From assembly GCF_002797735.1 (NCBI RefSeq), contig NZ_PGFG01000001.1, positions 1,116,001 to 1,180,000 on the forward strand: a DNA stretch of 64,000 bases. The letters are read 5' to 3'. Position numbers and translations under genes: made by a program. Source of the DNA: Thermoflavifilum aggregans. GTDB lineage: Bacteria > Bacteroidota > Bacteroidia > Chitinophagales > Chitinophagaceae. The stretch's first letter is position 1. Each line of letters begins with the position of its first letter. The notes under the pieces are model-generated. The model was not told the DNA's origin, ran no database searches, and saw only the letters and a list, made by a program, of their open reading frames with translations. Of the stretch, positions 25,416 to 34,669 are shown one piece after another.

Positions 25416-27859
25416 GGGCCAACACTTAGCACCGTATCCAGTCTGCCTATTCTTCCTCTGTCGTCCATGCCTTCAATTACTACGTGATAGCGCCGGGTGA
25501 AATCATTGTTGTAAAACCGGATTCTGGCCGGCCCGTTAAGGCTGTCTGATAGCAAATCGGGATTCCAGTACAGAGTGATACGTTGATCGGGCAGATCATT
25601 ATTGGAGTTGGTAACGCCATAGTCAGGCGAATAAAATTGTTTCACCAATGTATAACCCACCTTTTTATCCCGGGCCAGACCGCCGGTTGTGCTGCTACCT
25701 CCACCTTTTTTTGTATAGACGGCGATAGCTCCGTTGGCTCCGTTGAATCCACCCATAAATGGCGGCCTAAACACTTTCACCAGGGCAATATCATTGACAT
25801 TGATACTGCTTAAGGTCTGCGCATCCACGGGCATTTCATCCAGATAAAGTGCCGGCCTTCCTCCCCGCCAGGTAATGACCGGATCGTTGGGATCGCCGGT
25901 AATACTAAGTCCGGCCACACGTCCCTGCAGATATTGGAAAATATTCAGGTAGGCAGCATGCTCCTGAGTAAGATCGAAGCTCACAGCATCACCTCCCCGA
26001 AACATGCCACTGGTGTATTCTTCATCCAGTTTCTGTGCTGCTGTTTTCTTTTCTCCGGTAATGGTAACAGATTGCAGCAAAATGCTGCGGCTGATCATCA
26101 TCCGGTTGATGCGATTTCGTTCATTGGCAGCTGTCAGGAACTGAATCAGCTGCTGCTTGTCACGAATCACAGGCGGGTACAAGGGGCTCTCCAGCGGTAT
26201 TTGTGCCAGATTATCGGTAAATGATCCGCTCAGGTGGATGTTTTCGCTGGAATATTGATCTTTACCGGTTTGCCCTTGAAAAAATACCTGTGCTGTATCG
26301 TGAAATTTTAATCCTGTCACCATAAACTCACCCAGATTGTTCACCGGCGCACTGACAAAAAAGGTTTGGGTGTCGGCAGGCACGCGGATAATCATATTCA
26401 CCGAGCCTCCGTTCATGGCATAAGCCTGTCCTTTAATCACTAGGTTGGCATTTTCTGCCGGGTAACGGATCGTAGGAAACTGGTTTTGCAGGATTTTTTC
26501 CCATACAAATCTGCGCCAGCCATGTGTGAGCATCACCAGGTCAAGTGCCTTTAGGGTAGCAGTATCGGTATTGCGGAAATACCACCCCGGATGGTAGATG
26601 TAGCCTTTGATATCGGAGTTTAACAAGGTGTACGACAAAATATTGTTTTCGTCCGGAAATGATAGCAGGGCATCTGCATCGGTAATGGAAATGGAAAAAT
26701 GCCCATTCACGGCATCCGGAGCGCTCAGTTGCCACAGGTTAAGCGAACGGGGATTATTGTGCAGCTCATCTGTAGTGAGCTTTACATGAAGTTCATCGGG
26801 TTGTCTGACGAATACCAGGCGTTCAGCCAGAGGTGTGGCGGTTGTGTCAAACACGGTGATGTGCAATACACCTGAAGGCAGCCGATCAGTAGGGATCATG
26901 CCGCCGGAAAGCCCTTCATCAAAATTAATATCAGCCATGAATATGGGCACCTCTTCCATTTGCGCCACAATCTTCAGATGGTTGTACCGCTCCTTATGCT
27001 GTTCGCTGCGGAGCACATTGAAAAATATCCGTGAAGGCACCGTGTAGGAATTCAGCACATGCAGCACAATGCCTTCGGGCTGGGCCTTGGGCAAATCAAA
27101 GGATTGTACGGCACCATTGCTTTGTGTAAAAACGGCCCGGTATAGGCGACCAGGTTGAGGTGTAAGTGTAAAGCTGCCCATTCCGTCATGGACCGAATGA
27201 ATGGTAGCTACCTGATGTCCCTGATCGTCAATCACCTTGCCATCCACGTTGATAGGTAGCCCGTTTTCATCGACTGCTGCGAAAGCTACTACAGAAGGCA
27301 GGCCTACAACCAGATCGCCTCCTTCAGGCAGAAACTTCACGCTGTAATGCAGCTGGGTGGAAGCATGCACGCTGGCAGCCTGTTGTACCAGCGAGTCGGG
27401 AATAGACTGCCCCCGCGCCAGGGCCGGGAAAATGCGGATATCTTTATGAAACAAAAAAGCATGATCGAAATTCAGCATCCATGCCGTATAGGCGCGGATA
27501 CGATATGCTCCCGGCGGTGTTTGTTCGGATAATTCAAAATCACCAGCAGCACCGCCATGTTCAATGGGCAGGATATCGCGTTTCACAATCTCACCTCGGG
27601 CGTTGATCAGTTCTACGTAGAGATTGGTGCTTAGTGGAGTGGGTGTTCGGTTTAATGTAACATAAGCCTTGAACCAGATGGTTTCACCTGCTGCATAATA
27701 ATCCTTGTCTAACTGCACATATACTTTCTCCTGCGGGTATTGCTGGTGAAACTGATGCAGGGCCTGCAAAATGCGCTCGCCCAGGGGATCCTCGGCCACA
27801 AAGGATAAAGCTCCCAGCAAAAGGATGACCCATAGACCAAATACCAATCCATTTTTCAT
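25412..27859 (-). CDS. MG2-domain protein with a C-terminal TonB-receptor plug
   Basis: An 815-residue exported protein (N-terminal hydrophobic segment about 5-20). The first part, EKVYVQLDKDYYAAGETIWFKAYV onward, is an alpha-2-macroglobulin MG2-like domain repeated with further immunoglobulin-like folds. Near the C-terminus a TonB-receptor plug domain is recognisable (YLNIFQYLQGRVAGLSI, ITWRGGRPALYLDEMPVD, GANGAIAVYTKKGG). No beta-barrel follows: only about 80 residues remain. The start at 27859 removes 57 unlikely residues that overlap the kinase gene upstream. Similar MG2/plug proteins are frequent in Bacteroidota but their function is unclear. Confidence 0.82.
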   Translation of the reverse strand: MKNGLVFGLWVILLLGALSFVAEDPLGERILQALHQFHQQYPQEKVYVQLDKDYYAAGETIWFKAYVTLNRTPTPLSTNLYVELINARGEIVKRDILPIEHGGAAGDFELSEQTPPGAYRIRAYTAWMLNFDHAFLFHKDIRIFPALARGQSIPDSLVQQAASVHASTQLHYSVKFLPEGGDLVVGLPSVVAFAAVDENGLPINVDGKVIDDQGHQVATIHSVHDGMGSFTLTPQPGRLYRAVFTQSNGAVQSFDLPKAQPEGIVLHVLNSYTVPSRIFFNVLRSEQHKERYNHLKIVAQMEEVPIFMADINFDEGLSGGMIPTDRLPSGVLHITVFDTTATPLAERLVFVRQPDELHVKLTTDELHNNPRSLNLWQLSAPDAVNGHFSISITDADALLSFPDENNILSYTLLNSDIKGYIYHPGWYFRNTDTATLKALDLVMLTHGWRRFVWEKILQNQFPTIRYPAENANLVIKGQAYAMNGGSVNMIIRVPADTQTFFVSAPVNNLGEFMVTGLKFHDTAQVFFQGQTGKDQYSSENIHLSGSFTDNLAQIPLESPLYPPVIRDKQQLIQFLTAANERNRINRMMISRSILLQSVTITGEKKTAAQKLDEEYTSGMFRGGDAVSFDLTQEHAAYLNIFQYLQGRVAGLSITGDPNDPVITWRGGRPALYLDEMPVDAQTLSSINVNDIALVKVFRPPFMGGFNGANGAIAVYTKKGGGSSTTGGLARDKKVGYTLVKQFYSPDYGVTNSNNDLPDQRITLYWNPDLLSDSLNGPARIRFYNNDFTRRYHVVIEGMDDRGRIGRLDTVLSVGP

Positions 27860-27923
27860 GAGGTCAGTAAGTTTAATGTCAGACAGTAGCCGCTTAATAT
27901 ACAAGCCGATAAAATTAAGAGAT

Positions 27924-28553
27924 TTAAAGGGAAAGATAGTGCACTCCGGGCTCATACTCATAATCGAGTGCATGTACAATTTGCTCGAATTGCTCCGGCT
28001 CATGTTCAAAATCAGCATCCGATACATCAATCATCAGTGTTGGCAGTGATTGCTGGCGGATGAATTGTACATACATCTCCTGAATTTTAAACAGGTACTC
28101 GTCTGCAATATGCTGTTCATAACTGCGGTTCCGTTTCCGGATATTCTGTTGCAGGCGTGCCACGGGAGCATAAAGGAAAATCAGCAAATCTGGCTGGGGA
28201 ACCTGCGGATGAATGATATCAAACAGGCGATGAAAAAGATGATATTCATCATCAGACAGATTAATGCGGGCAAACAACAGCGATTTTAGCAGGATATAAT
28301 CACTGATCAGCACATCGGCAAACAAATCGGGTTTGGCAAACATGCTTTTCATCTGCTGGTAGCGTTCAGCCAGAAAAAACAATTCCAGCGGGAAAGCATA
28401 TTGCTTGGGATTTTCATAAAACTTCGGGAGAAAAGGATTATCTGCAAATTGCTCCAGCATCAATCTGGCCTTCAAACGATCGCCTAGCATCTTTGCCAGG
28501 GTAGTTTTCCCTGCACCAATATTGCCTTCAATGGTGATGAAACGATAAATCAT
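27924..28553 (-). CDS. Deoxynucleoside kinase
   Basis: A 209-residue kinase of the dCK/dGK family that phosphorylates deoxynucleosides in salvage. It has an N-terminal P-loop GNIGAGKTT, the substrate-site motif LEQFADNPFLPKFY, an ERYQQ segment and the DRS-like position around LLKSLLFARI. A lid of basic residues follows (IRKRNRSYEQHI). Whether it prefers dA, dG or dC cannot be told. It lies between folK and the MG2/plug gene on the same strand. Confidence 0.88.
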   Translation of the reverse strand: MIYRFITIEGNIGAGKTTLAKMLGDRLKARLMLEQFADNPFLPKFYENPKQYAFPLELFFLAERYQQMKSMFAKPDLFADVLISDYILLKSLLFARINLSDDEYHLFHRLFDIIHPQVPQPDLLIFLYAPVARLQQNIRKRNRSYEQHIADEYLFKIQEMYVQFIRQQSLPTLMIDVSDADFEHEPEQFEQIVHALDYEYEPGVHYLSL

Positions 28554-28615
28554 AATTGATGATCAAAGCGGGTTGCAAGTTCAGGATAAAGCTGAAAGAA
28601 AGCAATAAGCAACGG

Positions 28616-29149
28616 TCAGGATGCAGAAACCAATGAAGGGTTTTGGGACGGTGTAGGTTGAGGATGTGGCTTCCAGTATTTTACGGCAGATGGATCCGGG
28701 CACAGGTTCAATAATTCGGCGATGGATTTATGGTAAACCGGATGGATATAGCCGGGGATGAGTTCAGCCAGAGGTATCAGTACAAATTTCCTGACTGCTA
28801 TGCGCGGATGGGGCAATATCAGCCGTTCGGAATGGTATACAAGCCTGTCATAAAAAATCAGATCGATATCCATCACCCGGGGCTCCCACATGCGCGTCCG
28901 TACCCGACCCAGCTCGGCTTCAATGCCCAATGCCGCATCCAGTACCTGCTCGGGCAGCAAGGTAGTCTGTATCCGCAATGCCTGGTTCAGATAATCAGGC
29001 TGCTGATCGCCGCCCCAGCAGGCTGTTTCATAAATGGCCGAAACTTCCACCACTTCACCCATCCGAGTTTGAATGGCTGCCGTGGCCTTTTGCAGATAGG
29101 CATATCGGTCGCCCAGATTACCGCCCAACAACAAAATAATATCACTCAT
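28616..29149 (-). CDS. folK: 6-hydroxymethyl-7,8-dihydropterin pyrophosphokinase
   Basis: HPPK transfers pyrophosphate from ATP to 6-hydroxymethyl-dihydropterin in folate synthesis. The 177 residues contain the signature LLGGNLGDR at the N-terminus, YETACWGG, YLNQALRI and RMWEPRVMDIDLIFYD, and the catalytic/Mg-binding LPHPRI. The start at 29149 is supported by a -7 promoter element 15 nt upstream, and the longer start at 29167 would overlap that element. It is transcribed divergently from sppA across a short shared promoter region. Confidence 0.95.
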   Translation of the reverse strand: MSDIILLLGGNLGDRYAYLQKATAAIQTRMGEVVEVSAIYETACWGGDQQPDYLNQALRIQTTLLPEQVLDAALGIEAELGRVRTRMWEPRVMDIDLIFYDRLVYHSERLILPHPRIAVRKFVLIPLAELIPGYIHPVYHKSIAELLNLCPDPSAVKYWKPHPQPTPSQNPSLVSAS

Positions 29150-29164
29150 GGATAAGCTGCTGAT

Positions 29165-29172
29165 CAAAAGTA
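29165..29172 (-). promoter_or_regulatory. -7 element of folK
   Basis: TACTTTTG on the minus strand, 15 nt before the folK ATG at 29149. A GAAA on the plus strand (29191-29194) is a 3-of-4 match to the -33 complement at an 18-nt spacer. Confidence 0.5.
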
Positions 29173-29183
29173 AGAATAAACCT

Positions 29184-29191
29184 TATTTTTG
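29184..29191 (+). promoter_or_regulatory. Possible -7 element of sppA
   Basis: TATTTTTG fits TAnnTTTG and lies 100 nt before the preferred sppA start at 29292, implying a leader of about 95 nt, or a start nearer 29232. Confidence 0.4.
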
Positions 29192-29291
29192 AAACGTTTT
29201 TCCATCCTTCTGTTTCCCGGGGAGGGATCTTGTGTATGGCAGATGTATTGGGAAAACATCTCAACACTCATTCGTAAAACACTTAAACCGC

Positions 29292-31073
29292 ATGAAACGT
29301 TTTCTGAGCAGTTTTCTGGCTTCCTTACTTGCCCTGATTGTGTTTTTTCTGCTCTGTTTTTTCCTGTTGATGGGCATTGTGAGCGGATTGACCATGACTA
29401 CCAAAAAAGTTTCGGTTGAGTCAGGTTCCTGGTTGGTCATGGATCTGAGCAAGCCATTGCTGGAGCAGGAATTGCAAAACCCTTTTTTGGCCATTGCAGG
29501 CAGTGGGCAAACGACTATCATGGGCTTGCATAATGTGGTAACGGCTATTCACCGGGCAGCACGCGACCAGCGCATTGCAGGGATTTATCTAAAATTGGGA
29601 GAAACACCCAACGGGTTTGCTACTTCTGAAGAAATCCGCAATGCGCTGGAGGATTTTAAACACCAAAGCCATAAACCCATATATGCTTACGGAGATATAG
29701 CCTCGCAGCAGGCCTATTACATTGCTTCCGTAGCCGACAGTATATTCCTCAATCCACGTGGCATCTTCGAATTCAGAGGTTTTGCCGTACGCCTGGCTTT
29801 TCTCAAAGGCCTGCTTGATAAACTGGAAATCAACCCCCAGATTTTTTACCAGGGAAAATACAAGAGTGCGACGGAACCTTTTCGCCTTACCCGGATGAGT
29901 GAAGCCAACCGGATTCAGACTACTGCTTTTCTGCAAGATTTTTACCGGCATTTCCTGAGTGGCATTGCCCTGGCAAGAAATCTGGATACAGCTGCGCTTG
30001 CCAGATATGCAGCGCAGGGTGTAATTCAGCAGCCTGCCGATGCCGTAAAGCTGCACCTGATTGATGGCGTGAAGTATGACGATCAGATGCAGGAAACGTT
30101 GAAGCGCGTCGTGCAGCTTGGCGAAGATGAAAGGTTGCATACCATCACCATCAGCAATTACTGGAAAGCCATTGCCGACAGCGTGCATGGGCAGGGAGCC
30201 GGCCAGCCTGCCATAGCTCTGATTTACGCACAAGGCGAAATCATTGATGGCAGTGCAGAAAACCAGCCCAGAGATCAGGTCATTGCAGCCGATGACTACA
30301 TCAAATGGATCCGGGAGGTGCGCAGGGATGATCGTGTAAAAGCCATTGTTTTCCGTGTAAATTCGCCCGGAGGAAGTGCGCTTGCGGCCGAGAAAATCTG
30401 GCGGGAGCTCTATCTGGCTCGCAAACAAAAACCCGTAGTGGTGTCAATGGGCGACTATGCGGCATCCGGCGGATATTATATTTCGTGCATGGCCGATAGC
30501 ATTTTCATTCAACCCAATACCCTTACCGGTTCTATCGGTGTATTTACCATCATCCCCGATCTGCACGATTTCTTTCAGCATAAACTGGGGGTTAGTTTTG
30601 ATGGTGTGAAAACGGCTCCTCTGGCAGATATGGGTACAATTGATCAACCCCTGACAGACGTAGAAAAAAAATGGATCCAAAATCAGATTGATACGGTATA
30701 TGCAACTTTTTGTCAGCGGGTGGCTCAGGGCCGGCATATGCCAGTGGCATTGGTTGACAGCCTAGCACAAGGCCGGGTGTGGAGTGGGCTTGCGGCAGTT
30801 CTGAATGGATTGGCTGACCGGATCGGCGGACTCGATGATGCCCTGCAATGTGCAGCCCGTATGTCGCATCTCAAAACCTACCGGCTCGAGGAGTATCCAC
30901 CCGTGAAAAATCCTATCCAGAAAATCATTGAAAGTTTCAATCAAGAACTGACCACAACCAAGCTCAAAGCCACACTGGGTAGCTATTATCCGCTGCTTCA
31001 GCAATGGTCAGATCTGAAATCAACCATGGGTACGCCTCAGGCTAGGCTTCCTTTCTGGATCTTTTTGCCTTGA
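29292..31073 (+). CDS. sppA: Signal peptide peptidase SppA, 67K type
   Basis: A 593-residue membrane-bound serine protease that degrades cleaved signal peptides. One N-terminal transmembrane segment (about 4-30) precedes tandem S49 domains. The general-base Lys is in YQGKYKSATEPF in the first half and the nucleophile Ser in GDYAASGGYYIS in the second, the expected Lys/Ser pair of the long (E. coli-type) enzyme. VNSPGGSALA is also present. The start at 29292 gives MKRFLSSFLASLLALI, a natural membrane anchor. Divergent from folK, and followed 64 nt later by an ABC-2 permease gene with its own promoter element. Confidence 0.93.
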   Translation: MKRFLSSFLASLLALIVFFLLCFFLLMGIVSGLTMTTKKVSVESGSWLVMDLSKPLLEQELQNPFLAIAGSGQTTIMGLHNVVTAIHRAARDQRIAGIYLKLGETPNGFATSEEIRNALEDFKHQSHKPIYAYGDIASQQAYYIASVADSIFLNPRGIFEFRGFAVRLAFLKGLLDKLEINPQIFYQGKYKSATEPFRLTRMSEANRIQTTAFLQDFYRHFLSGIALARNLDTAALARYAAQGVIQQPADAVKLHLIDGVKYDDQMQETLKRVVQLGEDERLHTITISNYWKAIADSVHGQGAGQPAIALIYAQGEIIDGSAENQPRDQVIAADDYIKWIREVRRDDRVKAIVFRVNSPGGSALAAEKIWRELYLARKQKPVVVSMGDYAASGGYYISCMADSIFIQPNTLTGSIGVFTIIPDLHDFFQHKLGVSFDGVKTAPLADMGTIDQPLTDVEKKWIQNQIDTVYATFCQRVAQGRHMPVALVDSLAQGRVWSGLAAVLNGLADRIGGLDDALQCAARMSHLKTYRLEEYPPVKNPIQKIIESFNQELTTTKLKATLGSYYPLLQQWSDLKSTMGTPQARLPFWIFLP

Positions 31074-31112
31074 TTTAACGGAACAGATCCCCCAATGTCG
31101 GGAAGTGTTTCT

Positions 31113-31120
31113 TAAGTTTG
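31113..31120 (+). promoter_or_regulatory. -7 element of the ABC-2 permease gene
   Basis: TAAGTTTG, 17 nt before the ATG at 31138. It supports that start over the longer frame from 31105. Confidence 0.5.
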
Positions 31121-31137
31121 CATCGTTTTTTTGCAAC

Positions 31138-32244
31138 ATGGAATATCCGTACAGTCAATTCAGGGCTATGATGGCCGTGGCAAGGGCCAGTTTTATTGCC
31201 ATCCTCAAAAGCCCGTCTGCTGTCGTGTTTAGCATAGCATTTCCGCTGGCTTTTATTCTGGTGTTTGGGTTTATTGGCCAGAATCAGGTTTTGCTGAAAG
31301 TGGGCTTTACGTCCCAAACGGATGTGCATAGCCCTATTTATCGGGCGTTGGTGCAGATTCCTTCTTTGAAGATAGTGCAGGAGCCCCAGCAGCAACTGCT
31401 GGCTGATTTGCAGAAAGGGCGGATTGATGGTATTCTGGAAATTGATAGCACGGGTACCCATCATGCAGATCCAGCTCCGCCGTATCATGTCAGTGTGTTG
31501 TTATCAACCGCCAATGCCGGTACAGCACCTGTTCTGGAAGGAGTGGTGAGCAATACCATTTACCGGATAGATTCCACGCTATTTCCAAATCGACAATCTG
31601 TAGCGAAACTGGAAGTGAAACAGATTCCCGGCCGCAGATATAAGCCTATTGACTTTATTCTGCCTGGAATGCTGGGCTTTGCCCTCCTCAGTGCCGGCAT
31701 TTTCGGTACAGCATTCGTATTTTTTAATCTCAGGCAAACACTTGTACTGAAACGTTTTTTTGCCACACCTATCAAAAAAGGCTACATCGTGTTGGGTGAA
31801 GCCATTGCCCGGGTAGTGTTTCAGCTGCTCAATGCCATCATTATCATTGCTCTGGGTTATTTTGTGTTTGGATTTACCCTGTATCACGGGTGGATTACAG
31901 TTTTGGAGATGCTGCTGTTGTCGTTCGTTGCGCTGATAGTGTTTATGGGTTTTGGTTTTATCATCAGCAGCATTGCCCGCAATGAAAGCAGCATTCCGCC
32001 GCTTGCCAATATTGTAACGCTGCCGCAGTTTTTGCTGGCTGGTACTTTTTTCCCGATTGATGTATTGCCCGGTTGGTTGCAACCCATTTGCAGAATCATG
32101 CCATTGAGTTATTTAAATACGGCTCTGCGTTCTGTAGCATTTGAAGGAGCATCTTTTCACCAGATTGCAGGTCCTTTGCTGGGAATTTGTATTTGGGGCG
32201 TAGTGATTTATGCTATTACTTTCCGGGTCTTTCGATGGGAATGA
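31138..32244 (+). CDS. ABC-2 type transporter permease
   Basis: A 368-residue membrane protein with the ABC-2 permease layout: an N-terminal transmembrane segment (ILKSPSAVVFSIAFPLAFILVFGFIG), an extracytoplasmic domain to about residue 165, then five hydrophobic segments from about 170 to the end. The PPLANIVTLPQFLLAGTFFPIDVLP re-entrant region is typical of drug/polysaccharide exporters. No ATP-binding subunit gene is adjacent in the window, so its ATPase must be encoded elsewhere. The substrate is unknown. Confidence 0.88.
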   Translation: MEYPYSQFRAMMAVARASFIAILKSPSAVVFSIAFPLAFILVFGFIGQNQVLLKVGFTSQTDVHSPIYRALVQIPSLKIVQEPQQQLLADLQKGRIDGILEIDSTGTHHADPAPPYHVSVLLSTANAGTAPVLEGVVSNTIYRIDSTLFPNRQSVAKLEVKQIPGRRYKPIDFILPGMLGFALLSAGIFGTAFVFFNLRQTLVLKRFFATPIKKGYIVLGEAIARVVFQLLNAIIIIALGYFVFGFTLYHGWITVLEMLLLSFVALIVFMGFGFIISSIARNESSIPPLANIVTLPQFLLAGTFFPIDVLPGWLQPICRIMPLSYLNTALRSVAFEGASFHQIAGPLLGICIWGVVIYAITFRVFRWE

Positions 32245-32264
32245 ATCTTTTTGATATTTGATAT

Positions 32265-33314
32265 ATGATGCGCTGGCTCAGGTTTTTAGTCATTATCCTA
32301 ATTGGCTTTCTTGTATTTGTATTTTTATTTTCCCTGTTTTTGCCTTCTGTGGGGCATACGGAAAGAGCCGGGATGATTGATGCTCCTTTGGATACTGTGA
32401 TGACACGGCTCACGGATGTACATCATCTGGCCCGTTGGTTGCAGGGATGGTCAACGGATTCTGTGGATGCAGCCTTGCAGTTTCAGTTTCCGCAAACAGG
32501 CCGGGATGAGCAACCCTGTTTTAGCTGGACTTATCATCTAGCCAGAAATCGTGCCGGAGGAAGTTTTTGCATAACCCATGTATATCCGGAGAAGCATCAG
32601 GTTGATTATCGGATGGATATGAAAAACCTGCCGCCGATTACCGGACATTTTGTGCTGGCCCCGGCACTGGATGGCGAACACACCTGGATCAAATGGACGA
32701 TGGACTTGCAGCTGGGCTGGTGGCCCTGGTGGAAATACTATGGTGTGATGCTCGACAGGCTGGTAGGGCCTGGTATGGAACATGCCCTGGGCAGCCTGAA
32801 AGCCGATTGTGAACAGGCTGATACAATGGGATATCAGATTCATCGCATTCCTGTGCCTTTTCATACGATCCTCGTATATGCCGTTACCATTCCGGCTTCA
32901 GCAAAATATCAAACCCTGCAACGCGCTGATCAGTTACTGGAAAGGTATATCCGGCAGCTTGGCCTTTCCCGGCAGTCGGCTGTGATAGCCCAATATCTGC
33001 CCGTTCAGGATTCGCTTTGTGAAATACATGTAGGTATTCCAGTGCAACTACCCCAGAATGTTACTGCCAAACAGCTGCAAAGCCAGCTACGGTCAACTAT
33101 GCATGTGCTAACCATGCCTGAGGGTGGTTTTGTGTTGGTGGCCACCATGAAAGGACAAGCCCGCCAGATTCCAGCTGCGTATCAGGCTCTGCAACGATAT
33201 CTGCATAAACAGCATCTGCAATCACCTGCAGGCCCATGGGAACAATATCCGGAAAAGCTACCAGACAGCGACACCAGCCAGTTACTAGTAAAGGTATATT
33301 GGCCGGTATACTAA
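32265..33314 (+). CDS. SRPBCC-domain protein with GyrI-like C-terminus
   Basis: A 349-residue protein anchored by one N-terminal hydrophobic segment (about 5-27). The first domain (about 35-175) resembles SRPBCC/polyketide-cyclase ligand-binding folds (ERAGMIDAPLDTVMTRLTDVHHLARWL, HTWIKWTMDLQLG). The second half (about 185-345) resembles the GyrI/SOUL-like effector-binding fold. Such two-domain membrane proteins are common and uncharacterised in Bacteroidota. It begins 20 nt after the permease gene, so it is likely cotranscribed with it. No catalytic residues can be assigned. Confidence 0.7.
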   Translation: MMRWLRFLVIILIGFLVFVFLFSLFLPSVGHTERAGMIDAPLDTVMTRLTDVHHLARWLQGWSTDSVDAALQFQFPQTGRDEQPCFSWTYHLARNRAGGSFCITHVYPEKHQVDYRMDMKNLPPITGHFVLAPALDGEHTWIKWTMDLQLGWWPWWKYYGVMLDRLVGPGMEHALGSLKADCEQADTMGYQIHRIPVPFHTILVYAVTIPASAKYQTLQRADQLLERYIRQLGLSRQSAVIAQYLPVQDSLCEIHVGIPVQLPQNVTAKQLQSQLRSTMHVLTMPEGGFVLVATMKGQARQIPAAYQALQRYLHKQHLQSPAGPWEQYPEKLPDSDTSQLLVKVYWPVY

Positions 33315-33318
33315 AGCG

Positions 33319-34590
33319 TTATGTCTGCTGTAATAGTTTATCACCCAATGCATAGGTGGCTTCGTACACCTGCTGCAATTGTGCATCGGTAATGCAGTAG
33401 GGTGGCATCACGTAAAGGGTATTGCCCAGCGGACGCATCAACACACCCCGTTGCAGATAAAACAGATACAATTCATCGCGGAGCGGACTGGTATAATTTG
33501 ATTCGCTGAGCACTTCGAAAGCTGCGATGGTGCCTAAACAGCGGGTGTTATGAAAACAAGGGTAGGCCTGCAGCTTCTGCAAAAATTCCTCATGCCGGGC
33601 TGCAATCCGCTGGATTTGATGTTGCATGGAAGGGGTTTGCAGAATATCCAGGCTTGTCAGCGCAGCCACACAGGCAATAGGATTGGCTGTATAGGAATGG
33701 CCGTGGAAAAAGGTTTTGCGTTTATCGCGGGAAAGGAAGGCCTCGAAAATTTTTTCTGTGCAAGCTGTAACGCCCAAGGGCAGCGTGCCGCCGGTTAATC
33801 CCTTTGACAGGCAAATGATATCTGGTTTGCACTGCAAGTAATCGCATGCAAACATTTTACCAGTCCGATAAAATCCTGTCATCACCTCATCGGCAATCAG
33901 CAGCACATCCTGATTCCGGCAAATCTGCAGCCAGGCATCGAGCGCTGCTGCATCGTACATACGCATACCTCCGGCTCCCTGAATCAGGGGCTCAAAAATG
34001 AAAGCCGCATATTGCTGGAGGCTTGCTTCATCTAGCGGAAACGGCTTATCAGCCTCGGGTAGCGGAAGATAGGTTACTTCAAAAAGATAAGGTTCAAAAG
34101 GTGCTGTAAACACGCTTTTGGCCCCTACGCTCATGGAGCCGAAAGTATCACCATGGTAGCCTCCTTCCAGTGCCAGAATTTTGGCACGTGGCACGCCTTG
34201 GTTATGCCAGTATTGAATGGCCATTTTCAGGGCCACTTCCACACTGGTGGAACCATCATCGGAATAAAAGATTCGGCTGCATGTACCGGGCAGCACTTGC
34301 AGCAGTCGCTCTGCCAGCTGAACTGCCGGCTCATGCGTGAGGCAAGCAAAAATACAATGCTCGAGCTGGCGGGCCTGTGCAGCGATTCTTTCGGCTACAA
34401 GCGGATGACCATGGCCAATGGTATTTACCCACCAGCTGGCATCTGCATCAATATAGGTTTGCCCTTGTTCATCTATGAGCAGGGCACCTTCACCCCGTAC
34501 CACAGGGATGGGTGCCGGCTCGGTAAGCATTTGTGTGTCAGGATGCCAGATAACTTTTGCATCTCTTTCTACCAGGCTTTGTGCAGGCAT
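33319..34590 (-). CDS. bioA: Adenosylmethionine-8-amino-7-oxononanoate aminotransferase
   Basis: A class III PLP aminotransferase of 423 residues that converts KAPA to DAPA in biotin synthesis, using S-adenosylmethionine as amino donor. Recognisable are the DADASWWVNTIGHGHP substrate-binding opening, YSDDGSTSVEVALKMA, YHGDTFGSMSVG, LLIADEVMTGFYRTG with the PLP-contacting Asp, and the Schiff-base Lys in ICLSKGLTGG. The start is 18 nt downstream of a -7 element. No other bio gene is adjacent. Its stop lies 4 nt from the convergent SRPBCC gene. Confidence 0.92.
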   Translation of the reverse strand: MPAQSLVERDAKVIWHPDTQMLTEPAPIPVVRGEGALLIDEQGQTYIDADASWWVNTIGHGHPLVAERIAAQARQLEHCIFACLTHEPAVQLAERLLQVLPGTCSRIFYSDDGSTSVEVALKMAIQYWHNQGVPRAKILALEGGYHGDTFGSMSVGAKSVFTAPFEPYLFEVTYLPLPEADKPFPLDEASLQQYAAFIFEPLIQGAGGMRMYDAAALDAWLQICRNQDVLLIADEVMTGFYRTGKMFACDYLQCKPDIICLSKGLTGGTLPLGVTACTEKIFEAFLSRDKRKTFFHGHSYTANPIACVAALTSLDILQTPSMQHQIQRIAARHEEFLQKLQAYPCFHNTRCLGTIAAFEVLSESNYTSPLRDELYLFYLQRGVLMRPLGNTLYVMPPYCITDAQLQQVYEATYALGDKLLQQT

Positions 34591-34608
34591 ATCTGTGTTT
34601 TATGCCTA

Positions 34609-34616
34609 CAAAGCTA
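34609..34616 (-). promoter_or_regulatory. -7 element of bioA
   Basis: TAGCTTTG on the minus strand, 18 nt before the bioA ATG. It shows that bioA has its own promoter and need not belong to the stress operon upstream. Confidence 0.5.
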
Positions 34617-34669
34617 AGCCTGTTCAGGATAATAAAGGATTCTGCCGATGTTTTGTTTTGGAAATATTT

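Noticed and set aside
29589-30428. 279-aa minus-strand ORF within sppA
   Set aside because: Shadow of the conserved S49 protease sequence, with no start signal or known family.
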